From positions 622,232,476-622,296,475 of the forward strand of contig NC_081408.1 in NCBI RefSeq assembly GCF_030272615.1: a stretch of DNA of 64,000 nucleotides, in the 5' to 3' direction. Shown piece after piece: positions 34,504 to 45,379 of the stretch. The notes under the pieces are model-generated. The model did not search any database and was not told where the DNA came from. It saw nothing but the letters and a program-made list of their open reading frames with translations. The stretch comes from Cryptomeria japonica. Lineage: Eukaryota; Streptophyta; Pinopsida; Cupressales; Cupressaceae. The position numbers and the translations under genes were made by a program. The number at the start of each line of letters is the position of its first letter. Position 1 is the stretch's first letter.

Positions 34504-34925
34504 CTTGAACCTAAACTTTGAACCTTGAACCTTGAACCTGCGAGGTTCAATCAAAAGGTTCAAAAACACAGTCTGCACCCACAGTATGCTTCATTGATTT
34601 CCTTGTCTTCATATTTGGCTGCGCGTTGAACCTTGAACCTTGAACCAAAGAAGGTTCAAATTTCAAGTTAAATGACAAAAAATTACAAAGACTTTATCAC
34701 CTTGTCTTCATATTTGGCTGCACGTTGAACCTTTGAACCTTGAACCTTGAACCAAAGAAGGTTCAAAGTTCAAGTTCAATGACAAAAAAATACAAAGAGT
34801 TTATCACCTATTAAAACTAAAGTTGCGATACAACCCACTCTGGTTGAACTCAAACTTTGAACTTGAATCCTAACTTTGAACTTCAACCCGAACTTTGAAC
34901 TTTTTGAAAAGGTTCAATAGTTAAA
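34504..34925. repeat. TTGAACC / GGTTCAA repeat array
   Basis: Many copies of TTGAACC and its complement GGTTCAA, with variant TTTGAAC. Within it a unit of about 100 bases beginning CCTTGTCTTCATATTTGGCT occurs twice in tandem (34601-34699 and 34700 to about 34805). The opposing motifs could fold as hairpins. Confidence 0.85.
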
Positions 34926-36099
34926 GTTCAATGACAATTGTTCCTTTGGGCTTCCATAGAAAAACCTACACAACTTTTTATTGAGGGCTTCGTTTCTTAT
35001 GAAATTTTAATTGTAGAATAAATGAGCCAAGTAAAGAATAACCTAGAAAGAATTTTTGCATAGGACACATAATACTTGGGATTCAATTGTTTGGGCATAT
35101 GAGTAACCCAAAAATAAAAGAATTAAAATCTCTCAGCCAACATGGAGTTTGGCCATAAAAACTAGTCATTTTGGAGAAAATGAGGTGAAAATTATCTCTA
35201 AAAAAGGATTTTGTGTCATCTTTCACATAATTTAAAAAATAATGATTTCTTTGTGACTGACAGGTAGGGGATGTTCAGGAGGATCCTTGAAAGTTTGAAC
35301 AAAGGTGACCAACACTTTCAACATTAAAACATTAGCAATAGCTGGTTTTTATTTGATTATGAGGCTTTAGGAAAGAGCAAAAATATAGGGGTAATAACAT
35401 ACAAACCCAACATTTCTAAACAAATTGGAACATTTCTTATCTGCAATATGTTTGTTTTTCTACAAGGGGATCACATTATTTCTCTGGCCTTATATTTCAT
35501 GATGCAATGTATCCATTTTCCATATTAAATAAATCTCTCTACCGCTAATGGTGCATTTATGAAAGTAAGGATTCATTACTAATAACTTTTTATTTGTCTA
35601 ATTTTTATCTTTTTGTTAACCTTTCTTCAATCAGTCCATGTGGTCCACATGGTTGCATACTCTAGTACCCAAAAAAATAAGCATCTTGCATTCATAAGAC
35701 GTTAGTCCACATGCATATCATAACCATTCATATATCATATTATTATGCACACATGTGTTAGTACCATTGTATAACATCATGAAATTATGCATAATTCTAC
35801 ATTACATAGCATCATAGAAATGCATCCATAATTCATATAAGAATAATGTCAATAGAATCATGTAAGCATCATCATCATCATCAAATAGAAGCATAACATA
35901 TATCAAAACATCTCATATAAAACAACACATCACATAGTCTCATATAGAATATGCATCTCATATACATATCATAAAGAGTATCAGAGTACAAAAATCTAAG
36001 TCTCTATGTCAAAATCAAGCTCATAGACTCTATACATTCTCAAAAGGTGTCTAAAAAAGTGAATGCATATCCCTAACACTTGAAGTATTACCGGGTTCT
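34926..36099. other. Non-coding stretch
   Basis: AT-rich, no domain on either strand. A CAT/ATC-rich patch at about 35680-35960 (repeated CATATA and ATCATC) is the only structure seen. Confidence 0.4.
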
Positions 36100-38770
36100 C
36101 CCTCAGTCCTCTTGATCTCTACCTTGTCCTAGTGGCGTCAATGGCCCTATTGCACCCACATTTCTCTATGTCCTCCAGGATTGTGTCCTATTGTGTGACC
36201 TGCTCTTTGCCTGATATGATGGTGTTCTTCTCTCTTCTAGCACCACGCTCTCATACAGATCCCTCCAATACCTAGCTTCCTTCCCTAGGTCTCCTATCTC
36301 CTACATAGCCTCATGTATACTAATATCTATGACATTTTGGATGAACTCTTGAACACTCTCATCTACTCTTTGTGCTCTAGACACTATTGTATCTGAAGAG
36401 ATTATAAGTTTATCTCTCTCTTCTCTAAATCTATCTCTATTGATGATGAAATATGCTTGCTTTGCCTCCCATGTTTCCCTACCTATTATATCCCAAGAAT
36501 TTATTATATTATCCCTCTTCACCAATAATGTATCCCTCTATGCACTCAAATGATCCCTCTTTATTGTTAGTCTCTCCATCACTGCAATCAACGACGCTCT
36601 ATTAGCATCCCAAGTTGTCCTATCACCCTAAAGAGATTTTATATGTCTCTCTAAAAATGAGATGTGCTCTCTCTAATACCTCACCTCACCTCTAACAGCC
36701 TCATCTTCTAGAATTTTCTCAACCTCATAACCTATTGCTATGTCCTACATGGCCTCATCCTATGGAACCTATATTTCATTAGCCTTATCCATCAATTTGG
36801 CATCCCGATCATCTATCTCCTCAAATTGATATCCCTCCCCTTCATCATTTTTATCTCCCTCCTCCTCATCTAACCCTACCTCCTCATCCTCTTTTGTCTC
36901 CTCTTCCTCATCTCCCTCTGGCTCCTCTATCTCTACCTCATCATGTCCCCTCCTTTGTCTCCATTGTGGTGGCATCCTCAAAACTAGAACATCCAAATTT
37001 ATCAAAGGAAGTAACCTATACTCGGAAAACCACCTATCATATGTTGTTGTTGTACCTATGTCTATAACATCTGGTCCAACACTCCACTATTTGGGTTGTA
37101 ACTGCTAAAACTCAATATAATCTATATGTGGTCTAATCGCCAGTCCCTGGTCTCTAGCCTCTTTGGTGAATTGCTCATAATTTGCCATACCTGTAGGTAC
37201 ATCTTGTCACTCCCCAAACTGCCTTTATACCATCTCTGGTAGTTGAACCTCAATAACCCTTTATCTCATAATGGTCATTCTTATCAGGTACCTCTCATAT
37301 CTGCAATTAGAAAGATGCTCCTCATGATCTAACCAACCCCTGGAAATCCCTATATTGTCTCCACATAAAATCCTTCAAGAAGTCTATCTCATGTCTCCAG
37401 TACAAGGTATACCCCAATGGTCCCTATGGTAGTACCCCATCATAGAAATATACCTAAGGTAGTCCTATCCACACATATCTTTCTGGTATAGGTATGCACA
37501 CTGTTATGTTCTCAAAAGCCCAAACATGTAATAATGTCAGCGTGCTACTAATAGTTGATGACTGTTTGTATCCCACCTATTGTAGATGAAAGTATAACAA
37601 TTCAAGCATGCTCAGTCCCCACACAAATATTGTACCCTCTGTAACCATATTCTCTAGCACCCATCCCCATCCAATAGGGAATCCATGTCCTCCCTATCTA
37701 TTGCTACCAATCTTTCTATCACTGTACTAATGATAGTCACAAACCTAGAATATTGAGCATAGTCTCCTATCTAATATCATAGTCAACAATGCATAGCTCA
37801 TCCTCATCCACCTCAAACATTTGTCTCAAAGCCTCTCTCCTAGTCATAGGCTTTTACACAACTAAATATCCATGAATAGGAATCCTTAGCACCCTCTACA
37901 TGTCCTCTAATGTGATTGTTGCCTCTCCCATTGGCTAATAAAATGAATTCATCTCAGAGTGTCACTGCTCTTCGAATGCGGTGATAAGAGCCCTATTCAC
38001 TCTTATCTTGGGCATGAATATGATATGATATAATCCTAAATGCAACAAGCAATCTCTCTCCTAACTCTGCAGCTAATGATGCAATGATAGGTGTGAAGGA
38101 TAACTCTCATGAGTCTATAAAGTCAGAAGATCAACCTACAAGACAATGGGGAAAATATTTTGCTAACATAACTTTATCTGACATAACCTCTTACCTAATC
38201 AATTATGTCTCAATCCTTATTTAGAAACCCTAACTGGTAACCCTATTTTAGTACCCTAATCGGGCATATGAGAGTCAACCTTAGTCAATTCTAGTTAATC
38301 CACTCCAAAACCTATTCAAACCATACGTCAAACCATTCATCTCAATCAATCCTAAAACCTAAACCCTAATTATTATACATATTGACCTAGTCAACTATGT
38401 AGCTAAACCTATTCAACAGTACATCTTAACCTGGTTAATTGTGTAGTTGTGGCTCTTGACTGCATATTATTAGCTCCCAATTGTGTAGTTCTATCTCTCA
38501 ACTACACATATTTTACCTCAAGTGTGCAAAAAACACACCCAACTTTGTAGCTTTGATCCTAAACCCCTAGAAAAGCATCAAAAATGAAGAAATTTAACCT
38601 AGAAAAGTGTTCTCAAATCATAAATTGACAAGTGGGATCTAGGGTACATATGGTTGGTCTTGTGGCCTTCAGTCATTGGTATCTCCGCATGTTCTGACCA
38701 TGATGATTCTCCCTCAAAATTCGCACCATTCTTTCTAACTTATCCTTGCTCTAAACCTCCAATTCTTCAA
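36100..38770 (-). pseudogene. Plant mobile domain (PMD)-like relic
   Basis: Decayed minus-strand gene. The best block is near 38010-37865: RALITAF, a stop, HSEMNSFY, a stop, PMGEATITLEDM, a stop, RVLRIPIHGY. This is the PMD pattern (a TALVERW-like start, then a LPxGExTxTLxDV and LxLPVxG pattern). It continues REALRQMFEVDEDEL and, much later, an acidic tail (EEPEGDEEEETKEDEEVG) at 37005-36769 and a charged segment at 36525-36301. Many stops and shifts. It lies antisense to, and just upstream of, a plus-strand PPT and LTR at 39097-39112, so it may be an antisense extra ORF of a Tat-like gypsy element rather than a host gene. Confidence 0.55.
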
Positions 38771-39096
38771 AAAATGTGAGTGAAAATGAGCTCTTTTCAC
38801 CCTCCCACACCCATTTATACCCCTTTACCCGCCTAGATGGACATATACACACTCCCCTTTGTATTGGTTGAAGTCTTTTTCACCTTCCTAAGCTTCTAAC
38901 TTTTGCATTTTAAATCCTATTTCACATTTGTTCGTGATTTCATAATCCTAGCATCATTGTTGACAAATTAACCTTTTTCCCAAAAACAATTGGCCAATTT
39001 CTTGAGGGGGAAGCCTTGTACCCTATCATACTCAAGGCATGCTTAATGTGATTTTCTTGAATTTTCTTTGAAACAAAATTCTAAATCACGTTTTCT
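38771..39096. other. Non-coding stretch between PMD relic and PPT
   Basis: C- and T-rich; a TATACCCC string near 38815. No domain seen. Confidence 0.35.
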
Positions 39097-39111
39097 CAAA
39101 GAGGGGCAAAA
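39097..39111 (+). promoter_or_regulatory. Polypurine tract of a plus-strand gypsy element
   Basis: CAAAGAGGGGCAAAA directly before TGTTGATGC. This is the usual plant gypsy PPT layout and sets the LTR start. Confidence 0.65.
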
Positions 39112-40783
39112 TGTTGATGCTAAAAATTGGTAAAAGCTTGGGTTCTTTATTTGTAACCCAATCGTGCATATAATATATATTATTCACATGATCCTATCAT
39201 GCTTCTCCTTTCCCATTGACATAATTTTCTCCCCATTTCAAGTTTGGGATAACATTTTGACCTAAAATCCATCCCACTGATGTTAGTTTGTTCCCATTTC
39301 AATCCTACGATATCAAATAGTCCCAAAACCTATCCCAATTAGGTCATTTTGCTCTTGTTTTGATCTTGTCATTTTCTCTTTTTCATTTTTTGTCTAGATC
39401 GCATCATTTTATCCATATTTAAATTTTATGATATCATTTTGACCTCTTCTCCTACCCCATGGCATCACAATAGTCCCATTTCAATCTTGTGACCCGCTTT
39501 GACCTAATTTTCCCATTTTGACTCAATTCTTCCCATTTTTTGTTCGAACCTTCCCAATTTCACCCAATTTGACTTAATTTGACCAAATCAAGGTCTTTGG
39601 ACATTATTTTGACTTATCTATCCTTTTAGGTTTAATTAGTTAATTAAACCCCCTTTCTTACTAACAATTCTTCTAAAGTTAAATAAATAAAATTTAAGAA
39701 TTTATTTATTTGTCCCCTTTGTCTATTAATTAAATAAATTCATTTTCATTTTATTAATTAAGTCATAAATGTATATATTAAATTGGGTTGGGGGACTAGC
39801 TCGATTGGTGAGAGCTTCCAGTGGTGAAGCACAAGGTCTAGTCTCCCCCTAGCCCACGTGGTACCGAAGGACGTGTCACACTAGCGTCTTGGTCATGTTA
39901 AAAAGTTTATCTGGCACATTGTAGTTTATAGGGGGTGTTATTCCCGATTCCCACAATCTTAAAAAAAAACATATAATAAATTAATAAATTGTATTTATTA
40001 ATTTATCTTTATCTTCTTTTTTGAGAAGAGATATTTATTAAAATTTATTTTTTAATTATCTCTATTTATCCTCCTAATTTTTGAATTTGGGGAAGTAATA
40101 TTTTCCTTTATTTTTAAAAATCACTCTTTTTGGAAATATCTCATTTATTTTAATTTTATATTCAAAAATGAGATATGCACATTCGAAAATCGGCTTTCTT
40201 CCTTTTTCCCTGCTTTATCTTCATCCATCCTCAAATGGCAGCTTTTTTGTGTGCTCCATCAAGTCCATTTGATTAACCAAAATTCTTTTCAGCCCTACCT
40301 TTACTTTGAGTGTCGATTTTTTTATAAATTGGGACGTCTTTCTTCATTCAAATCATCTAGTTTTAGGCATCCTTACTCTATTGAATAAATATAGCAATCT
40401 AGTTTTAAGCATTGTCATTAAATGTTGAAATAATTATCATCTAATTTTCATGCATCGTTCCTATATTAAATTCATTACTAATTAGTAGTTAGCACATCTA
40501 TCGCGCATAATCACATTCCTAGTAAATCTTGAATATCACATCCTTGTCTTCAATTGATATTTGCACTTGCAAATGAGAGCAACGTATCATAATTAGAGAC
40601 GAAAGGAAGAACAGGGGAGCTTTATGAGAATCATGAAAGCATTTGTTTGCATTTAATTCATGTTTCTTTCAGTAGTTCTATTGGTTAGAGTAGTAATGAT
40701 TGGCATGTTATTTAAGTTCATGATTAGCTTAGATCAATTTCATGCCTCGGTTTGATTTCTTAACATGAATTTTCCCAATCTGT
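39112..40783 (+). repeat. Gypsy 3' LTR, same lineage as G1 and the solo LTR
   Basis: Starts TGTTGATGCTAAAAATTGG, aligning with the starts of the G1 LTR and the solo LTR. It carries AT palindrome-like sequence near 39660-39770 and a SINE. The right limit is about 40783, where the integrase frame of G3 resumes (GHCTTKTTAHEVL). No clean CA end or target duplication was found. The region 39190-39610 has degenerate repeats of CCCATTT and TTTTGACC. Confidence 0.6.
39785..39969 (+). mobile_element. tRNA-derived SINE
   Basis: About 185 bases. An A-box-like TAGCTCGATTGG is at 39797-39808 and a B-box-like GGTCTAGTCTCC at 39835-39846, the spacing of a tRNA promoter, and it ends in a nine-A tail. It is flanked by a 12-base direct repeat with one mismatch: ATATATTAAATT (39773-39784) and ATATAATAAATT (39971-39982). 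It has no cloverleaf potential over the full head, so it is not called a tRNA gene. Confidence 0.8.
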
Positions 40784-40785
40784 AG

Positions 40786-41835
40786 AGGGCATTGCACTAC
40801 AAAGACCACTGCTCATGAGGTCTTGAGAGTTGTCTATTGGTAGCTGAATTTGTTGGTAGATGCACACAAGATGTTGAGAAAATATGATCCATGTCAAAAA
40901 AAATTCAAGTTGAAGTATTCAGGAGCCCCTCCACTAAGAACCATGACAGTTAAGACACCATTCTAGTAGTGGGGAATTAATTTCATAGGAGAAATCACGG
41001 AGACATCAAGTGGAGGTCACAAGTGGAATTTTTTGCCATTGACTACATTATCAAATGGATAGAGGAAATTCCCACAAGAAAAGCAATGAGTAAAGTAGTG
41101 ATTGATTTTGTTTTTGATGACATCATAAGTAGATTTGGTGTTCCTATGAGGTTGGTGGCAGATAATACTATGTGTTTTAAATCAGAGGAGTTTAATTCAT
41201 TTTGTGATCAATATGGGATATCACTTTCTCATTCATCTCCATATCGACCCTCAAGGGAATGGACAAGCAGAGTCCAACAATAAGAGTTTCATGAAGATTA
41301 TTAAAAAGCTTCTAGAAAATAATAAAAAGGCATGGAACTCAAAGTTGAAAATGGTTGTATAGGCAGATAGAGTGACAGTGAAGAAAGCAATTGGGAGATC
41401 ATTATATGAACTAGTATATGGACCAGATGCAAGATTATCAGTGAATAATCTTATCACTATATAAAAATTCATTCAGGATTATGATGATGATATTCCAAAT
41501 GCCATATAGTGTAGAATTTATTAGCTGACATGCTTGAATGAGACTACGAGGATGGCACATAAGCATAATTTAAAAAGTCAGTAGAAGATCAAATATTTGT
41601 TTGATAAAAATCTAAGTGAGAGGAAGTTTAAAGTGGACGATATGGTCCTAATGTGGAATGCAAGCGTGCAAGGTAAGGGGAAGCATGGAAAATTTTAAGC
41701 ACTGTAGATAGGTCCTTATCTTGTAAAGGAGGTTCATGGACAAGACATATTTTTTGTAGAGCTTGAATGGTGAACCTTTGAAATTTCCAGTGCATGGACA
41801 ATTAATAAAGCCCTATTTCTCTTGAAATATGATTT
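40786..41835 (+). pseudogene. Gypsy G3 integrase relic
   Basis: Starts inside the N-terminal zinc finger (GHCTTKTTAHEVLR ... DPCQKKFK). It continues WGINFIGEI, SSGGHKW, AIDYIIKWIEEIPTRKA, RFGVPMRLVADNTMCF and SSPYRP, then after a frameshift QGNGQAESNNKS with the catalytic Glu. Then WADRVTVKKAIGRSLYELVY, KYLFDKNLSERKFKVDDMVL and GKHGKF. Core Asp residues are visible but frames shift at least twice (about 41040 and 41260). It belongs to the non-chromovirus plant gypsy type. Upstream pol is cut off by the 39112 LTR element. Confidence 0.82.
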
Positions 41836-42739
41836 ATTTACATGCATAGTGTTATCATAGTGTATAGGTCTAGTTTTGGGGTTTTTGTTTTTCGTCTTTC
41901 TTTGCCATTGGGTGTGTTTGGTTTGTCTGTTTTAGGTTTCTGGTGTGTCTTTGTCTAGGCTGCTCCTCCAAAGATCTGGATTATCATTGTCACCCCCCTA
42001 GTCACACATCCCCAACTAGAGCCACTGGTAGCACCTATTTTCTGATCTAAGCTGAAAATTTTATGTTTCATTGGTTTGGCCTATGTCTTGAACCCTGCTA
42101 AAACCCTAAGTTTTAAGCCTTTCTTCTCCAGTATTTTTTCATTCTTACCCCTACGTTATGTTTTAACGGTGATCGACAATAATGGGTGTTGGTAAATATT
42201 GTTGTTAATGTCAACCTTGAAGTCAAGTTGGTCAACATGCAGGTTGAAGATGAAGTGTAATGATTTGCAACTTAGAGGTGTAAAAGGTGTGGCTTCAATT
42301 CCTACATAGATCTCTCAATATTCTTATACCATCAGAGTTGTTTCAGGTGTGCTACATGTTAAAATACTTTGGAAATCCTCATGGTTGGTATTTTTTGGTG
42401 AGATGGTGTGGTGAGAGTGGATGGGACTTGGTCTTTCACTAAGACCCCTTTTATCTCCTATTGGGCTTCATTGTTATGTTGATATGCTTTCTTTAGGGGT
42501 GACTGTGTTCTGGTCTCAGTGATGCAACCTTGTTTTGGTGTGAGATGGTAGTTCGACTAGACAACTTTAGTCGCTTATTGATCTATCATGTCCGACTGAA
42601 AAATTTGAAGTCATTTTGTTCTTATTTATGAATTCTGGAAGATCTCCGACCTTTGATTGTGTACCCACCTCTGTCTGTTCTTTCACGTGGCAATAGACTT
42701 ATGGTTCTATCAAGCAATGACTAGTTTGTGTGGGACCAA
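41836..42739. other. Non-coding stretch after G3 integrase
   Basis: Probably the 3' untranslated region of G3. T/G-rich, no domain recognised and no clear PPT. Confidence 0.35.
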
Positions 42740-43110
42740 TGGAGAAAATGGGGTCCCCCACTATCTCATGGCAAGTAAAGTTAAAGAGAAAATACCTATG
42801 GAGTAACATGAATGTAAATTGAATGTGTCCCCCGCTATCCCACGACATGAAGAATGGAAGACAAATGGTCATGCGGGGTAACAATAAACAAAAGATGAAG
42901 GAGAGTGAAGTACCCCGCTATCCCACACCATGTAAAATGGATGGGTGATGGTCTTGCAGGGTAACACAAGTGTGAAGGAAGAGGTGGATCTTGCTATCCC
43001 GCAACATAGTAGACCGAAGACTAAAAGCACTGTGGGGTAACAACCACAGTGTTGATATCGGTACCCCACCATCCTGCAAGAAAAATTGAGATGAATGAAG
43101 CATCCCGCAA
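42740..43110. repeat. Tandem repeat, unit 73-85 bases
   Basis: Five imperfect units marked by CCCCGCTATCCCAC, starting at about 42753, 42826, 42911, 42988 and 43061. Each also holds a GGGGTAACA-type motif. Located between the G3 integrase relic and the C3 LTR. Confidence 0.8.
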
Positions 43111-43294
43111 GTATAATTTACGATGCAAATAATGCGATAGGGTCTAAGGTCATTGTAACCATTTTAGGTGATTTTGTCGATATGTTGGCAGTGCAATAGA
43201 CATAGAGATCCACATGGTAGTTGACTAACGTTGACTGGGAGACTTGGACGATATATTTGAAGACTTGTGGCATCTAGGTTGGTAGAAAGGTGAA

Positions 43295-43385
43295 TTAAAT
43301 TTGCAGAAGTTGGTGATCTTGATGCACTTAGGTGAATCATATATGCAGAAGTTGGTGATCTTGATGCACTTAAATGAGGTAGTTG
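43295..43385. repeat. Two-copy 42-base tandem repeat
   Basis: GCAGAAGTTGGTGATCTTGA begins at 43303 and again at 43345, each followed by TGCACTTA. Confidence 0.85.
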
Positions 43386-44109
43386 TCTATCTCATCAGGC
43401 TAGGTCAAGAAAGGATGGAGAATGCATTAATGGAAACCATGGTGTAGACTATTTTTATGGCTCGAGGAAGGATACCAGGTCTCATCAAGTAGATGAAGAT
43501 TACTAAAGTTAGTAATTTGTAGATAGAGGATGTTCTAAAGATATAAAGGATGCATTTAATATGGGCGACACATCTAAAAACTCCTCTAGGAAAAAGAATA
43601 AAATCTTTTGTGATGAAGATCTCCAAGATGTTAATAAATTAATAAAATATTTGAATTATTCTTTGAGGGAAAATTAGAATAGTACAAAGATGACCGAAAT
43701 GAGGTTGTTTTTACTGAGATGTGACTGAGATGGTTTAGTTGTGCTAGAGGTCAAGGAGAAGAGTGTTGAACAAAAAATATAATATAGTCTAGGTGTGTTT
43801 ATAAGAAAAAAAAAAAAGGGGGGGGGGGAGTAAGTGTGTGAGAAGTAGTGATAGATAAGTGAAGATGAAGCTTTCAGACTAGTAAGCCGAGAGCATAGAA
43901 CAAACATAAAAAAGCACTAAAGCAGAGAAAAGACTGTAGAGACCAAAGTGTATAGAGTGAAGAAGATAGAGTTGAAGATAAGAAGACCGGGGTGCAGAGA
44001 ATCCAAAAGGTTTTCCACACTGGGTGGTGAAGAAAAGGAAACCAAACTATGAGTTACAAAACCTCATTTGTAATAGGGCAATAAATTTGTAATCTTTTTG
44101 TTTATTGTA

Positions 44110-44235
44110 GTTGTCTGAGTGGGTGCTCAAATAGGGGGTTGGTGCTCCTTTGGGCTAGTACCCATAAACATTGTATTTCTCTGAGTGGGTGCTCAGAGAA
44201 GGGGTAAGTGCTCCTTGAGTAGGTGCTCAAAATTC
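44110..44235. repeat. GAGTGGGTGCTCA repeats in C3 LTR
   Basis: Three copies of (C)TGAGTGGGTGCTCA or GAGTAGGTGCTCA at about 44115, 44181 and 44217, each followed by a GGTGCTCCTT or GGTGCCCA-like string. Confidence 0.75.
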
Positions 44236-44491
44236 AGGGTTTGGTGCCCATAAACAATTGTAAACATACTTTTTCACTATGAAGTTGGATTGGAGCAGTA
44301 AACTCTAGCAGCTATTCTCATCGAGGTTTTTCCCACAATGGGTTTTCCTCATATACTCTATGTCATATGATTTTTCTTTGTGTGCACATGCTTTCAATCT
44401 CTTAGCATAATTAGTGTTTGCACAATTCTTTTAAATTTTAAAGATTCATTGATTTTCCCCTGTCTTAGTGACCTATTGTGTTCCTTAAATT

Positions 44492-44503
44492 GGTATCTGA
44501 GCA
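44492..44503 (+). promoter_or_regulatory. C3 primer-binding site
   Basis: TGGTATCTGAGC, one mismatch to the initiator-Met PBS, right after the LTR end. Confidence 0.85.
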
Positions 44504-44563
44504 CTAGGTTCCATGTTAGATAAATATTTCTCCACCTTGGGTAGATTTTGGTTAGTGAACACA

Positions 44564-45379
44564 ATGGCTAGGAATGAATCCTCCTCTTTTGAAGAACCTA
44601 AGTTTGATGGCACAAACTATGCCTTCTAGAGCAGAAGAATGGAAACTTATTTATGCTCTTTAGGCTTTGATGTTTGGATGTTAGTAAACAATGGTTATAG
44701 CATTCCTCGAGTACCCCCTACAGATCCTAATGCTAAAAGAGAATATGATAAAAATGATAGAACCAATAATGTCATCTTTAGTGGCTTATCTAATACAAAT
44801 TTTGTCAAGGTTATGCACTACACATCTGCAAAGAATCTATGAAGGAGATGTCAAGCTAAAGGAGGCCAAACTGCAAAATCTTAGAGGTCAGTTTCAAGGA
44901 CTAAAAATGGAGGAAGAAGAGAAGATAGTTGAATACATTCAAAGAGTATATGAAATTGTAAACACAATAAGAGGACTTGGAGATCTTGTCTCAAATGAAG
45001 TTATTGTCAAGAAGGTTCTGAGATCATTAGCCACAAGGTATAATACTAAGGTTTCAACAATAGAAGAAGCTAAATATTTATTAGACTTCTCCATGGATGA
45101 ATTATTTTAGTTTCTATTGGCTTATGAGATGAGAACAATTGGAAGTAGAACTTCAAAGAGAGAGGTTTCTTTCAATACCACAAAGAAAGAAAAATAAGAA
45201 GTTGCCAATGAGGATGAAGATGACTTTGATGTTGTTGTGGCCAACTTTGTTAGGAAGCACAAGAAAGGGTCAAGAAAACACAAAGGCAAGTTCCATTTAA
45301 AATGTTTCAATTGTGGTAAGATAGGACACTTTTCTTCCAAATTTTCATATGAAGGACAAGGTAAATATAAGAAGCACCT
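44564..45379 (+). pseudogene. Copia C3 gag
   Basis: ATG at 44564 (MARNESSSFEEPKFDGTNYAF). A TAG replaces the conserved Trp before SRRMETYLCSLGFDVW. After a frameshift near 44820 it reads YEGDVKLKEAKLQNLRGQF, YIQRVYEIVNTI and VIVKKVLRSLATRYN, the UBN2-like gag core. A zinc knuckle CFNCGKIGHFSSKF has its last Cys changed to Phe. The gene is cut at 45380 by the G2 LTR. No C3 pol is seen in the window. Confidence 0.82.

Larger units (their letters stand above)
43182..44489 (+). repeat. Copia C3 5' LTR (left limit tentative)
   Basis: Right end fixed by the PBS at 44492. Near it are GAGGTTTTTCCCACAATGGG and GATTTTCCCCTGTCTTAGTG, the copia LTR motifs. The left end is placed at TGTTGGCAGTGC only by its resemblance to other LTR starts here. 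Contains a poly(A)/poly(G) tract at about 43806-43828. Confidence 0.5.

Noticed and set aside
36769-37005. Stand-alone acidic host protein
   Set aside because: It is the acidic tail of the broken PMD-like relic, with stops on either side.
39791-39870. A tRNA gene
   Set aside because: A- and B-box-like strings are present but the arms do not pair as a tRNA; A-tail and target repeats show a SINE.
42740-43110. CRISPR-like array
   Set aside because: Units are adjacent, diverged and 73-85 bases long with no constant repeat and unique spacer pattern; the DNA is plant nuclear.
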